From positions 1-64,000 of the forward strand of contig NZ_JAHKPJ010000011.1 in NCBI RefSeq assembly GCF_018860345.1: a stretch of DNA of 64,000 nt. Direction: 5' to 3'. Source of the stretch: Psychrosphaera sp. F3M07 (GTDB taxonomy: Bacteria; Pseudomonadota; Gammaproteobacteria; Enterobacterales; Alteromonadaceae). Both the position numbers and the translations under genes were made by a program. This document shows, in pieces, positions 17,301 to 26,093 of this stretch (position 1 is the stretch's first letter; each line of letters opens with the position of its first letter). The notes below the pieces were generated by a model. It was not told the DNA's origin, made no database searches, and saw only the letters and a list, made by a program, of their open reading frames with translations.

Positions 17301-17705
17301 TTAGCGTGTCTGATTTTCCTTCAGCGCAATTAAGTTCAGGAGCCATGACTTCGCAGCAGTTTCATCATAGAAAAACTGATAAGGGATTTTTTGCTTTTCG
17401 TAAATAGATTGCCAGTACTGCTTAACCACATTTGGTGATTCTGAGTTTTAAATAATCACAGCAATAGCAGCTAATCCCATCGAAGTCATATTACTTACAT
17501 TTGCTTCTATCATTTCTTTAGCATCTAGCGGGAAAATACTATCATCTTCAAGAATAGCTATGCTTCCCCAAGGCGTTTTGCTTAGTGCGTCGATATGCTC
17601 TTTTGATTCTTCTTGGAAATGAGCAACCATTTCACTGTTTGGCGCATATCTAGCCTTAATGTATAAAATATTACCTTCTATGTAGACATCTAAACTTCCA
17701 TGAGG
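17301..17705 (-). pseudogene. Small cytoplasmic protein gene broken by a stop codon (possibly STAS-like family)
   Basis: One minus-strand frame reads HGSLDVYIEGNILYIKAR, then a helical part, to IAVII, stops at TAA (17448-17450), and continues in the same frame with SPNVVKQYWQSIYEKQK to a second stop at 17301. A normal start codon is lacking at the 5' end. The layout resembles small marine proteins of about 135 residues with a STAS-like fold, but the family assignment is tentative. The start and middle damage both point to a decayed gene inside module C. Confidence 0.6.
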
Positions 17706-17888
17706 TTATAAAACTTTGCCCATGCATATTCCCCCTGATACTCTCAAACTCTGTAGTTTTTCGCCTTACAGAGAAGCTATTACAACAATAAAAGCTCCTG
17801 AAAAATATTCTAAATTGAGCAACAAAGCAATCGCTTCTTACCGCGTTTAACAATGTTAAAAAACGACAAATTAAGGTCATCAATTGTG

Positions 17889-18779
17889 CTACTGCAATGT
17901 TAATCTTGGCTTAATAAAGTCAATAAAAGCAGTCACATTCTCCGCAACCGATGAGGATTTGTAGTAAACCGCATTTACTAATTCACGGTCGGTACCCGCT
18001 AGTCTATAAGGCTCAAGTAATGATATGAGTTGACCTGATTCAATATCGCTATTAACCATAAACCCAGATAAACAAGTGATGCCATTGCCAGATAAAGCAA
18101 GTTGCCGAATGGTTTCTCCGTTGCTAGCGGTTATTGTTGGAATGACGTTATCCCAACCTTTTAGTGGCCATTGATTGAGTAACTTTATATTTGAGAAACC
18201 AATTAAATTGTGACTTTTAAGATCATTAGGTGTTTTTGGGACTCCATTTTGTGCAATATATTCAGGGGATGCGACAATAAAAAGAGGACTTCTTCCTAGG
18301 GTTCTCGCATACAGCGTCGAGTCTTCTAATTTTCCTATTCTAATTGCTACGTCTGTGCGTTTTTCAATTAAATCAATGATCCCCTCGTTAGAATTCAGTT
18401 CAAGTTCTATTTCAGGGTAAGCCTTAGTAAATGCATGTATATGTGGTGTTAGTTGGTGAAATATAAATGGACTCGCAGCGTCAACTCGTAATTTACCTTG
18501 AGGCATCTTACCGGTAGCAATAATGTCTAATTCAGCGCTTTGAATATGTTGTAATCCTAAACTCACCGCATCTATAAACTTTTTTCCCGCATCCGTTAAC
18601 ATCACTCGTCTAGTTGTTCTAATTAAAATGGTGGTTTTTAACGCACTTTCAATTTTAGCAACTGAGCGGGAAATACGAGCTACTTGAATATTAAGTGCAT
18701 CAGCTGCGGCTGAAAAACCGCCAAACTCAACGACAGCTAATAAAAGTTCTAAATCATCAGATCTTGTTTTTAAATTCAA
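17889..18779 (-). CDS. LysR-family transcriptional regulator
   Basis: About 296 residues. The N-terminal winged helix (LELLLAVVEFGGFSAAADAL to LIRTTRRVMLTDAGKKF) is followed by a LysR substrate-binding domain of the CrgA-like type. I chose TTG 18779, 5 bases after GAGG, which gives the usual short N-terminus before the helix-turn-helix; a TTG at 18812 is possible. It is divergent from the MFS exporter at 18925, the usual arrangement for a regulator and its target. The effector is unknown. Confidence 0.88.
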   Translation of the reverse strand: MNLKTRSDDLELLLAVVEFGGFSAAADALNIQVARISRSVAKIESALKTTILIRTTRRVMLTDAGKKFIDAVSLGLQHIQSAELDIIATGKMPQGKLRVDAASPFIFHQLTPHIHAFTKAYPEIELELNSNEGIIDLIEKRTDVAIRIGKLEDSTLYARTLGRSPLFIVASPEYIAQNGVPKTPNDLKSHNLIGFSNIKLLNQWPLKGWDNVIPTITASNGETIRQLALSGNGITCLSGFMVNSDIESGQLISLLEPYRLAGTDRELVNAVYYKSSSVAENVTAFIDFIKPRLTLQ

Positions 18780-18788
18780 ACTAACCTC

Positions 18789-18835
18789 ATTTATTACAAA
18801 AGTATTTTGCAAGTAACGCTATTTATTACAAAAGT
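18789..18835. promoter_or_regulatory. Two 15-bp direct repeats, candidate LysR operator
   Basis: ATTTATTACAAAAGT occurs at 18789-18803 and again at 18821-18835, perfectly, 32 bases apart (three helical turns), between the divergent LysR and MFS genes. The contained TTATTACAAAA could be the operator half. Confidence 0.55.
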
Positions 18836-18924
18836 CTACCAGTTAATAATTGCGTCAACAAATAAGGAAGGGTTTTATTTAATTCCTTGCTTGATATCTA
18901 TTAAACAATATTAATTTGGAGACC

Positions 18925-20106
18925 ATGATGCCACTAGCATTGATAGCATTAGCGCTTAGCGCCTTTGCCATAGGAACAACAGAATTCGTGATCGTTGGAT
19001 TACTTCCAACAATAGCACAAGACCTTAATGTAACCATTCCTTCAGCTGGGTTACTGGTTAGCCTTTATGCATTAGGCGTAGCCATTGGAGCACCAGTTTT
19101 AACAGCCCTCACCAGTCGATGGAATAGAAAGCATGTCTTACTATCGGTTATGAGTTTATTTGTGATTGGAAACTTAGTTGCTTGGCAAGCACCAAGCTTT
19201 GAGGCACTGATAACTGCTCGGATCCTAACTGGATTGGCACATGGTGTTTTCTTTTCAATAGGGTCAACCATAGCTACAGGTTTAGTGCCTAAAGAAAAAG
19301 GAGCAAGTGCAATTGCCATAATGTTTACAGGATTAACGGTAGCGTTAGTTACTGGAGTCCCTTTAGGCACTTATATAGGCCAGATATTTGGTTGGGAGGC
19401 AACTTTCTTAACTGTATCTGTTTTAGGTTTATTAGCTATGATTGGCAGTGCCATATTAATACCTAATAACTTAAAACAAGCTAAACCGGCTAACATATCA
19501 TCACAGTTAAAAGTATTAACACATCCTAGATTGTTATTAGTTTATGCCATTACGGCTGTTGGTTATGGTGGTACTTTTATCGCCTTTACTTACTTAGCCC
19601 CAATCCTTAATGAAGTGAGTGGCTTTAATTCAAGTTCTGTCGCCCTAATACTTTTAATTTATGGCGTATCCGTTGCTGTTGGCAACATATGGGGTGGTAA
19701 AATGGCGGATAGTTTGGGACCAATTAAAGCGTTAACAATCATTTTTGCAGGTCTTGCTGGAATATTATTAATGTTGAACTACACCGCTTATCATTCGATT
19801 GCCGCAGTGTTTACAATTTTGATTTGGGGTGCATTTGCGTTTGGTAATGTGCCCGGTTTACAGGTTTATGTCGTTAAACTAGCCGAAAAGTACACACCTG
19901 ATGCAGTAGATGTCGCATCTGGATTAAACATTGCCGCTTTTAATGTAGGTATTGCAATAGGCGCATGGGGAGGTGGCTATATTGTTGCTGAACATGGTTT
20001 GATGAATACACCTTGGGTAGGCGCTATAGTTGTTTTAGTTGCTCTTGTTTTAACTCGCTACAGTGGAATGCTTGATAGAAATGCGGCAAATTTAGGTAAA
20101 AGTTAA
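18925..20106 (+). CDS. MFS exporter, AraJ/YdhP-like (DHA1 family)
   Basis: About 393 residues with 12 predicted membrane segments. The opening AFAIGTTEFVIVGLLPTIA and the segment SRWNRKHVLL match the AraJ/YdhP type of drug or sugar exporters. The start is ATG 18925 or 18928 after GGAG; an in-frame TTG at 18916 is less likely. It exports an unidentified small molecule, probably under control of the adjacent LysR protein. Confidence 0.88.
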   Translation: MMPLALIALALSAFAIGTTEFVIVGLLPTIAQDLNVTIPSAGLLVSLYALGVAIGAPVLTALTSRWNRKHVLLSVMSLFVIGNLVAWQAPSFEALITARILTGLAHGVFFSIGSTIATGLVPKEKGASAIAIMFTGLTVALVTGVPLGTYIGQIFGWEATFLTVSVLGLLAMIGSAILIPNNLKQAKPANISSQLKVLTHPRLLLVYAITAVGYGGTFIAFTYLAPILNEVSGFNSSSVALILLIYGVSVAVGNIWGGKMADSLGPIKALTIIFAGLAGILLMLNYTAYHSIAAVFTILIWGAFAFGNVPGLQVYVVKLAEKYTPDAVDVASGLNIAAFNVGIAIGAWGGGYIVAEHGLMNTPWVGAIVVLVALVLTRYSGMLDRNAANLGKS

Positions 20107-20117
20107 TCCTTTTCCCC

Positions 20118-20195
20118 GCTAACGTCTTTTAAGAGAAACCGCGTTTTAAACCTGGCTTGATGAAGAATATCAAGCCTGATTTAGACGTTAAATAG
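20118..20195. other. Nested inverted repeat downstream of the MFS gene
   Basis: CGCTAACGTCT near 20117 pairs with AGACGTTAAATAGCG near 20182 except for a 4-base bulge, and encloses a second hairpin GGCTTGA...TCAAGCC. It may terminate the MFS transcript or be a recombination relic. No clear T-run follows. Confidence 0.4.
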
Positions 20196-20210
20196 CGTTA
20201 CAAAACCAAT

Positions 20211-20228
20211 TGTGGTGCTTGTATTATT
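20211..20228 (+). pseudogene. Possible nth 3'-end remnant R3
   Basis: The 18 bases TGTGGTGCTTGTATTATT encode CGACII, matching the iron-sulfur cysteine segment of nth (CGACLI in the intact gene, CGACII in R2), on the same strand and after the cargo gene as in R1 and R2. Short, so chance cannot be excluded. Confidence 0.45.
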
Positions 20229-20343
20229 TGGCTTTTATCTAACAACGGCCTAAAGTGCTTTGCTCTATCTTGGCGTAGAATCGTCGGCTTATGTCCTTAA
20301 TAAATTTCTGTAACACAGCTTAATAAGTATTTTTTTACCCCAT

Positions 20344-22344
20344 TTAGCGTTCCTTTACTTCAGTAAAGGTATAGGTATGTTGGGCATCAATAAGACTGAG
20401 TGTACTTAAACCTGCAGATTCACCTACAACCAGCTCAAGTCCGAGAAAAAACGGTGCGATAGTCACTAACGACACGCTGCCATCGGGACTGACTTTACTG
20501 GCAATAGCCGTTTTCCATACGCCGGGATCCAGCACAACCTCCCCATCAATTTGCGTAACTTTCAAGCTGCCGAGTTCTGGACTGCTATACAAGCTGGCTA
20601 GTTTAGTCACAACGTTAGGATCGGGTGGATAGGTGACTTCTTCACGCAATTTACCTGCGATTAAAGCATTAGTTTCTACAGTGACCTCCACTTGGCTTTG
20701 AGCTTGTGTTTCTGCGTCATACAGCAATTCAATCATACGGCGTGTAAAAGGCTTAAGTAAGGCATAACCTTCGTCGGAGTTGGTTAAAATCACTGCACCG
20801 ACCTTAGCCGATGGTATGGCGATGAAGTTAGACAGATAACCAGCCAAGCTACCGCCATGTTCAACAATACCAATCCCGCCGACTTTCTTAGTTGATAAAC
20901 CCATGCCATAACTGGTGTCCGCACCGGTAGCCACTGTGGATTCGCGACGTTTTAGTACCGACTCGGCGGAAAATAATCGCTTTCCATTAGGAGCAACACC
21001 TTCAGAGAGTTCGTTTTGTACATATTTTATCATGTCACTGGGGGTCGACCATGCTGCCCCTGCAGGGCGATAAGGAGTGACCGTATGATTAAAACCAGTA
21101 GTTGTCGTTTGGGGTATCAATTGGGTATTGCCTACGAGATCTAAACCGTGCGGTGAAGCGGCATCATTTGCTAACGCCTGAGCAAAAGAAAAGGTAGTGT
21201 GTTTCATTTGCAAAGGGTCGAATATGTATTGCTGCATCGCTTTATCGTAAGCTGCACCAATTTCCATCTCAGGGTATAAAATGTGCGCAGCCACATAACC
21301 CGCAGCGGCAGCCATCTGGTTATTGTATTGGAAAAGTTCCCCAAAACTACTGGTAGGTGTCGTATTAGCTAAATCAGTAAACGTCACTGAAGCGGCCACG
21401 TTTGGGCCGCTATTAAATATCCAATCTAAATCTTTGCGTGGCAGACCGGTGCAAGCACACACCAAATGTTTGATTAATACGCTTTGGGTAGTTTTCTCAT
21501 CGCCTAATTTAAAATCTGGATAATAGTTGATGACCTGATCATCCCAATTTAATTTTCCCATCTCGACGAGCTTAGCCAATAACAGGGTAGTCATGCCTTT
21601 AGTATTAGAGGCAACCATAAACGCAGTGTCTTTAGTTACAGGTTGTTGAGTCGCAATATTTTTGATGCCCACCCCACCTTCATACAACACTTTGCCATCT
21701 TCAATAACTGCCACACCCACCCCTGGGATATTAAGTGCTTTGGCTGATTCTTCGACAAATGATAGCAGCGCGGCGATTTTGTCAGGACTGAGTTTTTGGG
21801 CTGTACGCTTTGTTAAATCTTCAGGCTTATAACCGGCAATTTCAAAACTCTGTGACATGGCTCTGACTGCTGCAGCGCGTTTAGCATAAGTCGCATAGTT
21901 ACCATCAATCAACAGTACTTGCCATTGTTCTCCTAGTTTATAAACGCCAGCATAAGCGAGCATTTCTTCGCTTATTGATGTTTGGTATTCAATGGTCCTT
22001 ATTGCGTCCCAACCGCCTTTTTTTACTTCTGGTGAATTAACTCTAACCTCGCGTGAAAATTCAGGATTATACGTTTTCCACGCTTTTAAGGCCGCCCCTT
22101 CCGCGTCAGTTGCCTCCATTACTGCTACCACTACAAGCGACAAATCCTTCTCTGGAGCAATAAAAATGGTTTGGCTGCCTTGTACCGATTTAATCCAGCC
22201 TTCAGGTTCTTGATATTGGGCTACCACATTAACGACTGCCGCTGCAGTGTTTTCAATGTGAGTAGTTTGTTGATGTTTACTGCATGCATTTATCACACAG
22301 CATAAAACTAGGAGTAGCAGCAGTCGCGTATATGTTGATTTCAT
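20344..22344 (-). CDS. Large lipoprotein serine hydrolase of the beta-lactamase (class C) family
   Basis: About 666 residues from ATG 22344, 9 bases after AAGGA. A lipoprotein signal ends in VINAC, so the mature protein is lipid-anchored. An N-terminal domain of about 200 residues precedes the beta-lactamase fold, with SNTK (serine near residue 246), YNN and HGG (VEHGGSLAGY) as the three active-site motifs. A C-terminal domain of about 120 residues completes it. Similar proteins are annotated as beta-lactamase-related penicillin-binding or esterase proteins; the substrate is unknown. Its DNA is about 50% G+C in sampled lines against about 36% for flanking genes, suggesting recent transfer. 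Confidence 0.86.
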   Translation of the reverse strand: MKSTYTRLLLLLVLCCVINACSKHQQTTHIENTAAAVVNVVAQYQEPEGWIKSVQGSQTIFIAPEKDLSLVVVAVMEATDAEGAALKAWKTYNPEFSREVRVNSPEVKKGGWDAIRTIEYQTSISEEMLAYAGVYKLGEQWQVLLIDGNYATYAKRAAAVRAMSQSFEIAGYKPEDLTKRTAQKLSPDKIAALLSFVEESAKALNIPGVGVAVIEDGKVLYEGGVGIKNIATQQPVTKDTAFMVASNTKGMTTLLLAKLVEMGKLNWDDQVINYYPDFKLGDEKTTQSVLIKHLVCACTGLPRKDLDWIFNSGPNVAASVTFTDLANTTPTSSFGELFQYNNQMAAAAGYVAAHILYPEMEIGAAYDKAMQQYIFDPLQMKHTTFSFAQALANDAASPHGLDLVGNTQLIPQTTTTGFNHTVTPYRPAGAAWSTPSDMIKYVQNELSEGVAPNGKRLFSAESVLKRRESTVATGADTSYGMGLSTKKVGGIGIVEHGGSLAGYLSNFIAIPSAKVGAVILTNSDEGYALLKPFTRRMIELLYDAETQAQSQVEVTVETNALIAGKLREEVTYPPDPNVVTKLASLYSSPELGSLKVTQIDGEVVLDPGVWKTAIASKVSPDGSVSLVTIAPFFLGLELVVGESAGLSTLSLIDAQHTYTFTEVKER

Positions 22345-23034
22345 TGTTGATTTCCTTAACATTTGATTTGACCAAGTTTATTTCACAACACTACTGCTTT
22401 CAGTGATTGTTATTTAAATCCTATCTTTTGCTTATCAGTTGATCAACAAACAATCTAAAATTGAATGAAAAACGAGGTCTGCAGCGCACCTAAAATTAGG
22501 TAATTCAATCACTCAATGAGCATGTTGAGTTTTACATTTATTTGCAAACATCTGCGAGGGGCTCAGATTTTAAGACAAGCGTTTAACTTTTAACAAACTA
22601 TCGGGATCAGAACTAAGTTAAATTATTCATGATTAAATGGGCAACATAATTGGCAATAAGCTTAGGCAGTTATAGACCTGTTTGTCGATAAGCAAACCTA
22701 GAAGAATAAACCATTACAGTTATCGGTAAACGTCATAATGAACTGAGTAAACGGTTTAAGGAGCCCAAGCTCGCTTTGCTGTCGGTAACCGCCTTTCCGG
22801 TTCGTAAAATAATGGGCAAATCACTTGGTAATATTAGTTGGGAAAACCTAAGTCTGGATTGCAGATGTGCCTAAACACATGATTCATTATATTGGTGACC
22901 ATTTGTTAGGGGCACTCAAATAAGGGCTTGTATTATTGAAGATTTGTGAGAATTTAAAAATAAGAATAACTAGCTCTATGCTGTATTCAAAATTCGATTC
23001 TATATTAAAAATACGATTCTAAATTAAAACCTAG
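22345..23034. other. Decayed intergenic stretch
   Basis: About 690 bases without an intact gene. Short plus-strand readable pieces are seen around 22710-22920 (for example VTAFPVRKIMGKSLGN and DVPKHMIHYIGDH) but in changing frames, like a decayed gene I cannot identify. An nth tail lies at 22926-22968. Confidence 0.5.
22926..22968 (+). pseudogene. nth 3'-end remnant R4
   Basis: The sequence reads ACIIEDL, then a stop in place of the last cluster cysteine (TGTGAG changed to TGAGAA), then EFK, matching the nth C-terminus CIIEDLCEFK seen in R2. Same strand as nth. It ends module D, just upstream of metR. Confidence 0.75.
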
Positions 23035-23919
23035 TTACTTTGTCTTTTTAGCTTGGGTTATAAAATCGTTTAAGTATTCGATATCCTGTTCATCTTTTCT
23101 AATACCAACAAATATTTGTTTACTGATGCCCTTTTTGCCAAAACGAATACTTTTGATAGGCATTGTTTTTGAATACTCATCCACCAGCCACCCCGGTAAC
23201 GCACAAATGCCTCTGCCGGCGGCGACCATTTGTAACATGATCTCTGTGGTTTCAATTATTTTGTGTTTTTTTACTGAGCACTTTGCTGGAGTAAGAAATT
23301 GGCTAAAAATATCAAGCCGTTGTGGTTCAACAGGATAAGTGAATAACACCTCTTCGCTGAGTTGATCCGGCAATACATAGTCTTGTTGGGCTAATTTGTG
23401 AGACGCAGAAACCACCAATTTATGCTCATAATCAAAAACAGGAATGTAATCAATTTTAGGTTTAAACAAGGGATCTGGTGTGATCAGCACATCTATCTCA
23501 TAACTCAGTAATGCCCCTAAAGCGCCAAACTGAAACTTTTGTTTTACGTCCATATCAATATCAGGCCACTGTTCTAAATAAGGTTGTATCACTCTAAGTA
23601 ACCATTGATAACAGGGGTGGCACTCCATGCCTATTCGTAAAGAGCCCATTTCGCCTTTTGCAATTTGCTTTAATAAAAGCTCTGTATGAGAAAACTGTGG
23701 CAGTATTCTATTAGCAAGCGTTTGAATACGCTCACCTGCCGGTGTTAGACGTAGATTTCGGCCATCTTTTATCCAGATACTGGTGCCAAGCTGACCTTCT
23801 AGTTTTTTAATACTATGGCTTAACGCAGATTGCGATAAATGTAACGAATCGGCTGCTTTTGTTAAAGTTCCCTGCGTTTTTATTGCCGTTAGTATTTCTA
23901 AGTGAATCCTTTCCAACAT
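23035..23919 (-). CDS. metR: LysR-family regulator MetR
   Basis: 294 residues. The winged helix (LTKAADSLHLSQSALSHSIKKLE) and the effector domain opening IGMECHPCYQWLLRVI are close to E. coli MetR, which activates methionine synthesis genes with homocysteine as co-effector. GGAG lies 8 bases before the ATG. A near-consensus MetR box (TGAGTTATATTCA, 23949-23961) lies just upstream, suggesting autoregulation. It sits downstream of mesX and mesD on the same strand, fitting control of that pair. Confidence 0.92.
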   Translation of the reverse strand: MLERIHLEILTAIKTQGTLTKAADSLHLSQSALSHSIKKLEGQLGTSIWIKDGRNLRLTPAGERIQTLANRILPQFSHTELLLKQIAKGEMGSLRIGMECHPCYQWLLRVIQPYLEQWPDIDMDVKQKFQFGALGALLSYEIDVLITPDPLFKPKIDYIPVFDYEHKLVVSASHKLAQQDYVLPDQLSEEVLFTYPVEPQRLDIFSQFLTPAKCSVKKHKIIETTEIMLQMVAAGRGICALPGWLVDEYSKTMPIKSIRFGKKGISKQIFVGIRKDEQDIEYLNDFITQAKKTK

Positions 23920-23948
23920 ACGTTAACTCCAATTGCTTACTTTAATCA

Positions 23949-23961
23949 TGAGTTATATTCA
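23949..23961. promoter_or_regulatory. Near-consensus MetR box upstream of metR
   Basis: TGAGTTATATTCA differs by one base from the MetR pattern TGAA-N5-TTCA and lies 30 bases before the metR start. Confidence 0.5.
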
Positions 23962-24028
23962 TTGATTAACAAAATTATATCAACCTTATTCATGGAATAA
24001 ACATCTTCATAAAATAGGAAGTAACTGA

Positions 24029-25069
24029 TTAATTGGTTAACTCTTTTCTGACTATTGCTGTACCTGCACTTAACGCCTGTAACTTGCCACGTGCGACTTC
24101 ACGAGATAATGGTGCCATACCGCAGTTGGTGCATGGGTAAAGTTTGTCAGCATCAACATATTTAAGCGCTTCACGCAGAGTATTAGCCACTTCCTCTGGC
24201 GTTTCTATGGTATTGGTTGCAACATCAATAACCCCGACCATCACTTTTTTGCCTCTAATAAGCTCCAGTAAGTCAACGGGCACCCGAGAGTTGTGACACT
24301 CTAGAGAAATAATATCGATATCTGAGTTTTTAAGTTTTGGCAATATTTGTTCGTATTGTCGCCATTGACTACCCAAGGTTTTTTTCCAATCGGTATTGGC
24401 TTTAATGCCATAGCCATAACAAATATGAACGGCGGTTTCACACTTAAGTCCTTCAATTGCTCTTTCTAAACTAGCAATGCCCCACTCATTCACATCATCA
24501 AAAAACACATTAAATGCAGGTTCGTCAAACTGGATAATATCAACGCCAGCGGCTTCTAACTCTTTGGCTTCTTGATTTAGTATTTTGGCAAATTCCCAAG
24601 CTAAGGTTTCACGGCTTTTATAGTAGTCATCATAAAGTGTATCTATCATGGTCATGGGACCAGGAAGCGCCCATTTAATAGGTTGTTTAGTCTGCTGACG
24701 TAAGAACTTAGCGTCTTCAACAAATACCGACTTTTCTCTACTCACAGGGCCAACCACAGTTGGTACACTTGCATCGTAACGGTCTCGAATTTTAACCACC
24801 TTACGATTTTCAAAATCGACCCCCGTTAAGTACTCTATAAAGGTAGTTACAAAATGTTGGCGTGTTTGTTCACCATCACTCACTATATCTAGGCCTGAGT
24901 TAACTTGTTCTTGCAAGGCAACTCTTAACGCGTCGTGTTTACCTTCTATTAATTCTTGCCCATGTAATTTCCAATCAGACCAAAGAGTTTCTGGCGTTGC
25001 AAGCCAGGAGGGTTTTGGCAAGCTTCCTGCCGTTGAAGTGGGTAATAATATTTTTTTAATCGTTTTCAT
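24029..25069 (-). CDS. mesD: Core methionine synthase without folate domain, MesD type
   Basis: 346 residues, matching only the C-terminal catalytic half of cobalamin-independent MetE. The zinc ligands are visible: AVHICYGYG (His, Cys), ISLECHNS (Glu) and YPCTNCGM (Cys). It lacks the N-terminal half that MetE uses with polyglutamyl folate. Short MetE-like proteins encoded beside a DUF1852 gene are the MesD class, reported to need the DUF1852 partner (MesX) and oxygen to methylate homocysteine from an unidentified donor. The MesX gene is 28 bases upstream and MetR downstream, which supports the assignment. Confidence 0.88.
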   Translation of the reverse strand: MKTIKKILLPTSTAGSLPKPSWLATPETLWSDWKLHGQELIEGKHDALRVALQEQVNSGLDIVSDGEQTRQHFVTTFIEYLTGVDFENRKVVKIRDRYDASVPTVVGPVSREKSVFVEDAKFLRQQTKQPIKWALPGPMTMIDTLYDDYYKSRETLAWEFAKILNQEAKELEAAGVDIIQFDEPAFNVFFDDVNEWGIASLERAIEGLKCETAVHICYGYGIKANTDWKKTLGSQWRQYEQILPKLKNSDIDIISLECHNSRVPVDLLELIRGKKVMVGVIDVATNTIETPEEVANTLREALKYVDADKLYPCTNCGMAPLSREVARGKLQALSAGTAIVRKELTN

Positions 25070-25097
25070 AATATAAATTCAGACTCCATGAAGATAT

Positions 25098-26093
25098 TTA
25101 AGCGTGGCTCATCTGTATGTTCGACTTATTTTTGTGCACGTTTGGCATTGCTTTATAAAGTGGTTTTATAAAATGCTCTTGTGCAAACTTTCCTTGTTCA
25201 ATACCCAACCTACTTCGCTCTGCTCGGTCATAAGTAATATGCGTTAATGAATGATCTAAGTTGTTTAAATTAGGCTGATAACATTGTCCAGCGACCGTAT
25301 TGGCATTGTAAATTTCAGGTCGATAAATCTTTTGAAAGGTTTCCATCGTGCTAATAGTGCTGATCAATTCAAGACTAGAGTAATCATTTAGCAAATCACC
25401 AAAGAAATAAAATGCCAAAGGCGCAACACTATTTGGCGGCATAAAGTATCGAACCTGCAGACCCATTTTTTTAAAATATTGCTCAGTTAACGAAGATTCA
25501 TTTGGTTTGTATTCAGCACCTAACACTGGGTGTTTGTTTTCAGTTCTATGATAGGTTTTATTATCCGACACACTTAAACATACAACAGGCGGTTTATTAA
25601 ACTGTTGTTTGTAGGCATCTGAACTCACAAAATCCTGGAACAGTTTCCCGTGTAACTCACCAAACCCCTCAGGGATACTAAATGTAGCTTTGCCTTTATT
25701 ATGCTCTAACAGCAAAACACTAAAATCATAATCACGTACATAAGAAGAGAAGTTGTTGCCAACAATGCCTTCAATGCGCTCGTTATTTTTATGATCAACA
25801 ATGCTTGTTTTTAATACTTCTATTGACGGAAATGCTTTACCGCTATTATCAATAGCCACATCAACAGAGATAATTTCCAGTTCAACGGAGTAACGGTCAC
25901 TGTTAGGATTGTCCCAATATGCTAAGGCATTGAAGCTATTGTTCATCATCTTTAAGGCGTTACGTAAATTCTGTTTACAGTTCTCCCCTCTTGCCAAGTT
26001 TGCGAAATTGGTGGTGATACGCGTATTGTCTGAAGGTTGATAATTTTCATCAAGAGGCGTGTTTTTAATGGCAAATGTAAAACTTGTATCCAT
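25098..26093 (-). CDS. mesX: DUF1852 protein, MesX partner of MesD
   Basis: 331 residues, no signal peptide or membrane segment. The opening FTFAIKNTPLDENYQPSDNTRITTNFANLARG and the internal SVSDNKTYHRTENKHPVLGAEY are typical of DUF1852. The protein is required with MesD for methionine synthesis in bacteria where it was tested; its chemical role (perhaps supplying the methyl group) is unsettled. AGGA precedes the ATG. It is the first gene of the likely mesX-mesD unit, with a MetR box about 185 bases upstream. Confidence 0.9.
   Translation of the reverse strand: MDTSFTFAIKNTPLDENYQPSDNTRITTNFANLARGENCKQNLRNALKMMNNSFNALAYWDNPNSDRYSVELEIISVDVAIDNSGKAFPSIEVLKTSIVDHKNNERIEGIVGNNFSSYVRDYDFSVLLLEHNKGKATFSIPEGFGELHGKLFQDFVSSDAYKQQFNKPPVVCLSVSDNKTYHRTENKHPVLGAEYKPNESSLTEQYFKKMGLQVRYFMPPNSVAPLAFYFFGDLLNDYSSLELISTISTMETFQKIYRPEIYNANTVAGQCYQPNLNNLDHSLTHITYDRAERSRLGIEQGKFAQEHFIKPLYKAMPNVHKNKSNIQMSHA

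Noticed and set aside
17671-17883. 70-codon minus-strand frame near the LysR gene
   Set aside because: Overlaps the broken small gene in another frame, has no ribosome binding site and an atypical composition.
20118-20195. Integron attC site
   Set aside because: The nested inverted repeat has a GTTAAAT box, but the partner box does not fit RYYYAAC and no integron integrase or cassette array is present.
7963-23034. Prophage or integrative conjugative element
   Set aside because: No structural, replication, transfer or integrase genes are seen between the nth copies; the cargo is metabolic and regulatory only.
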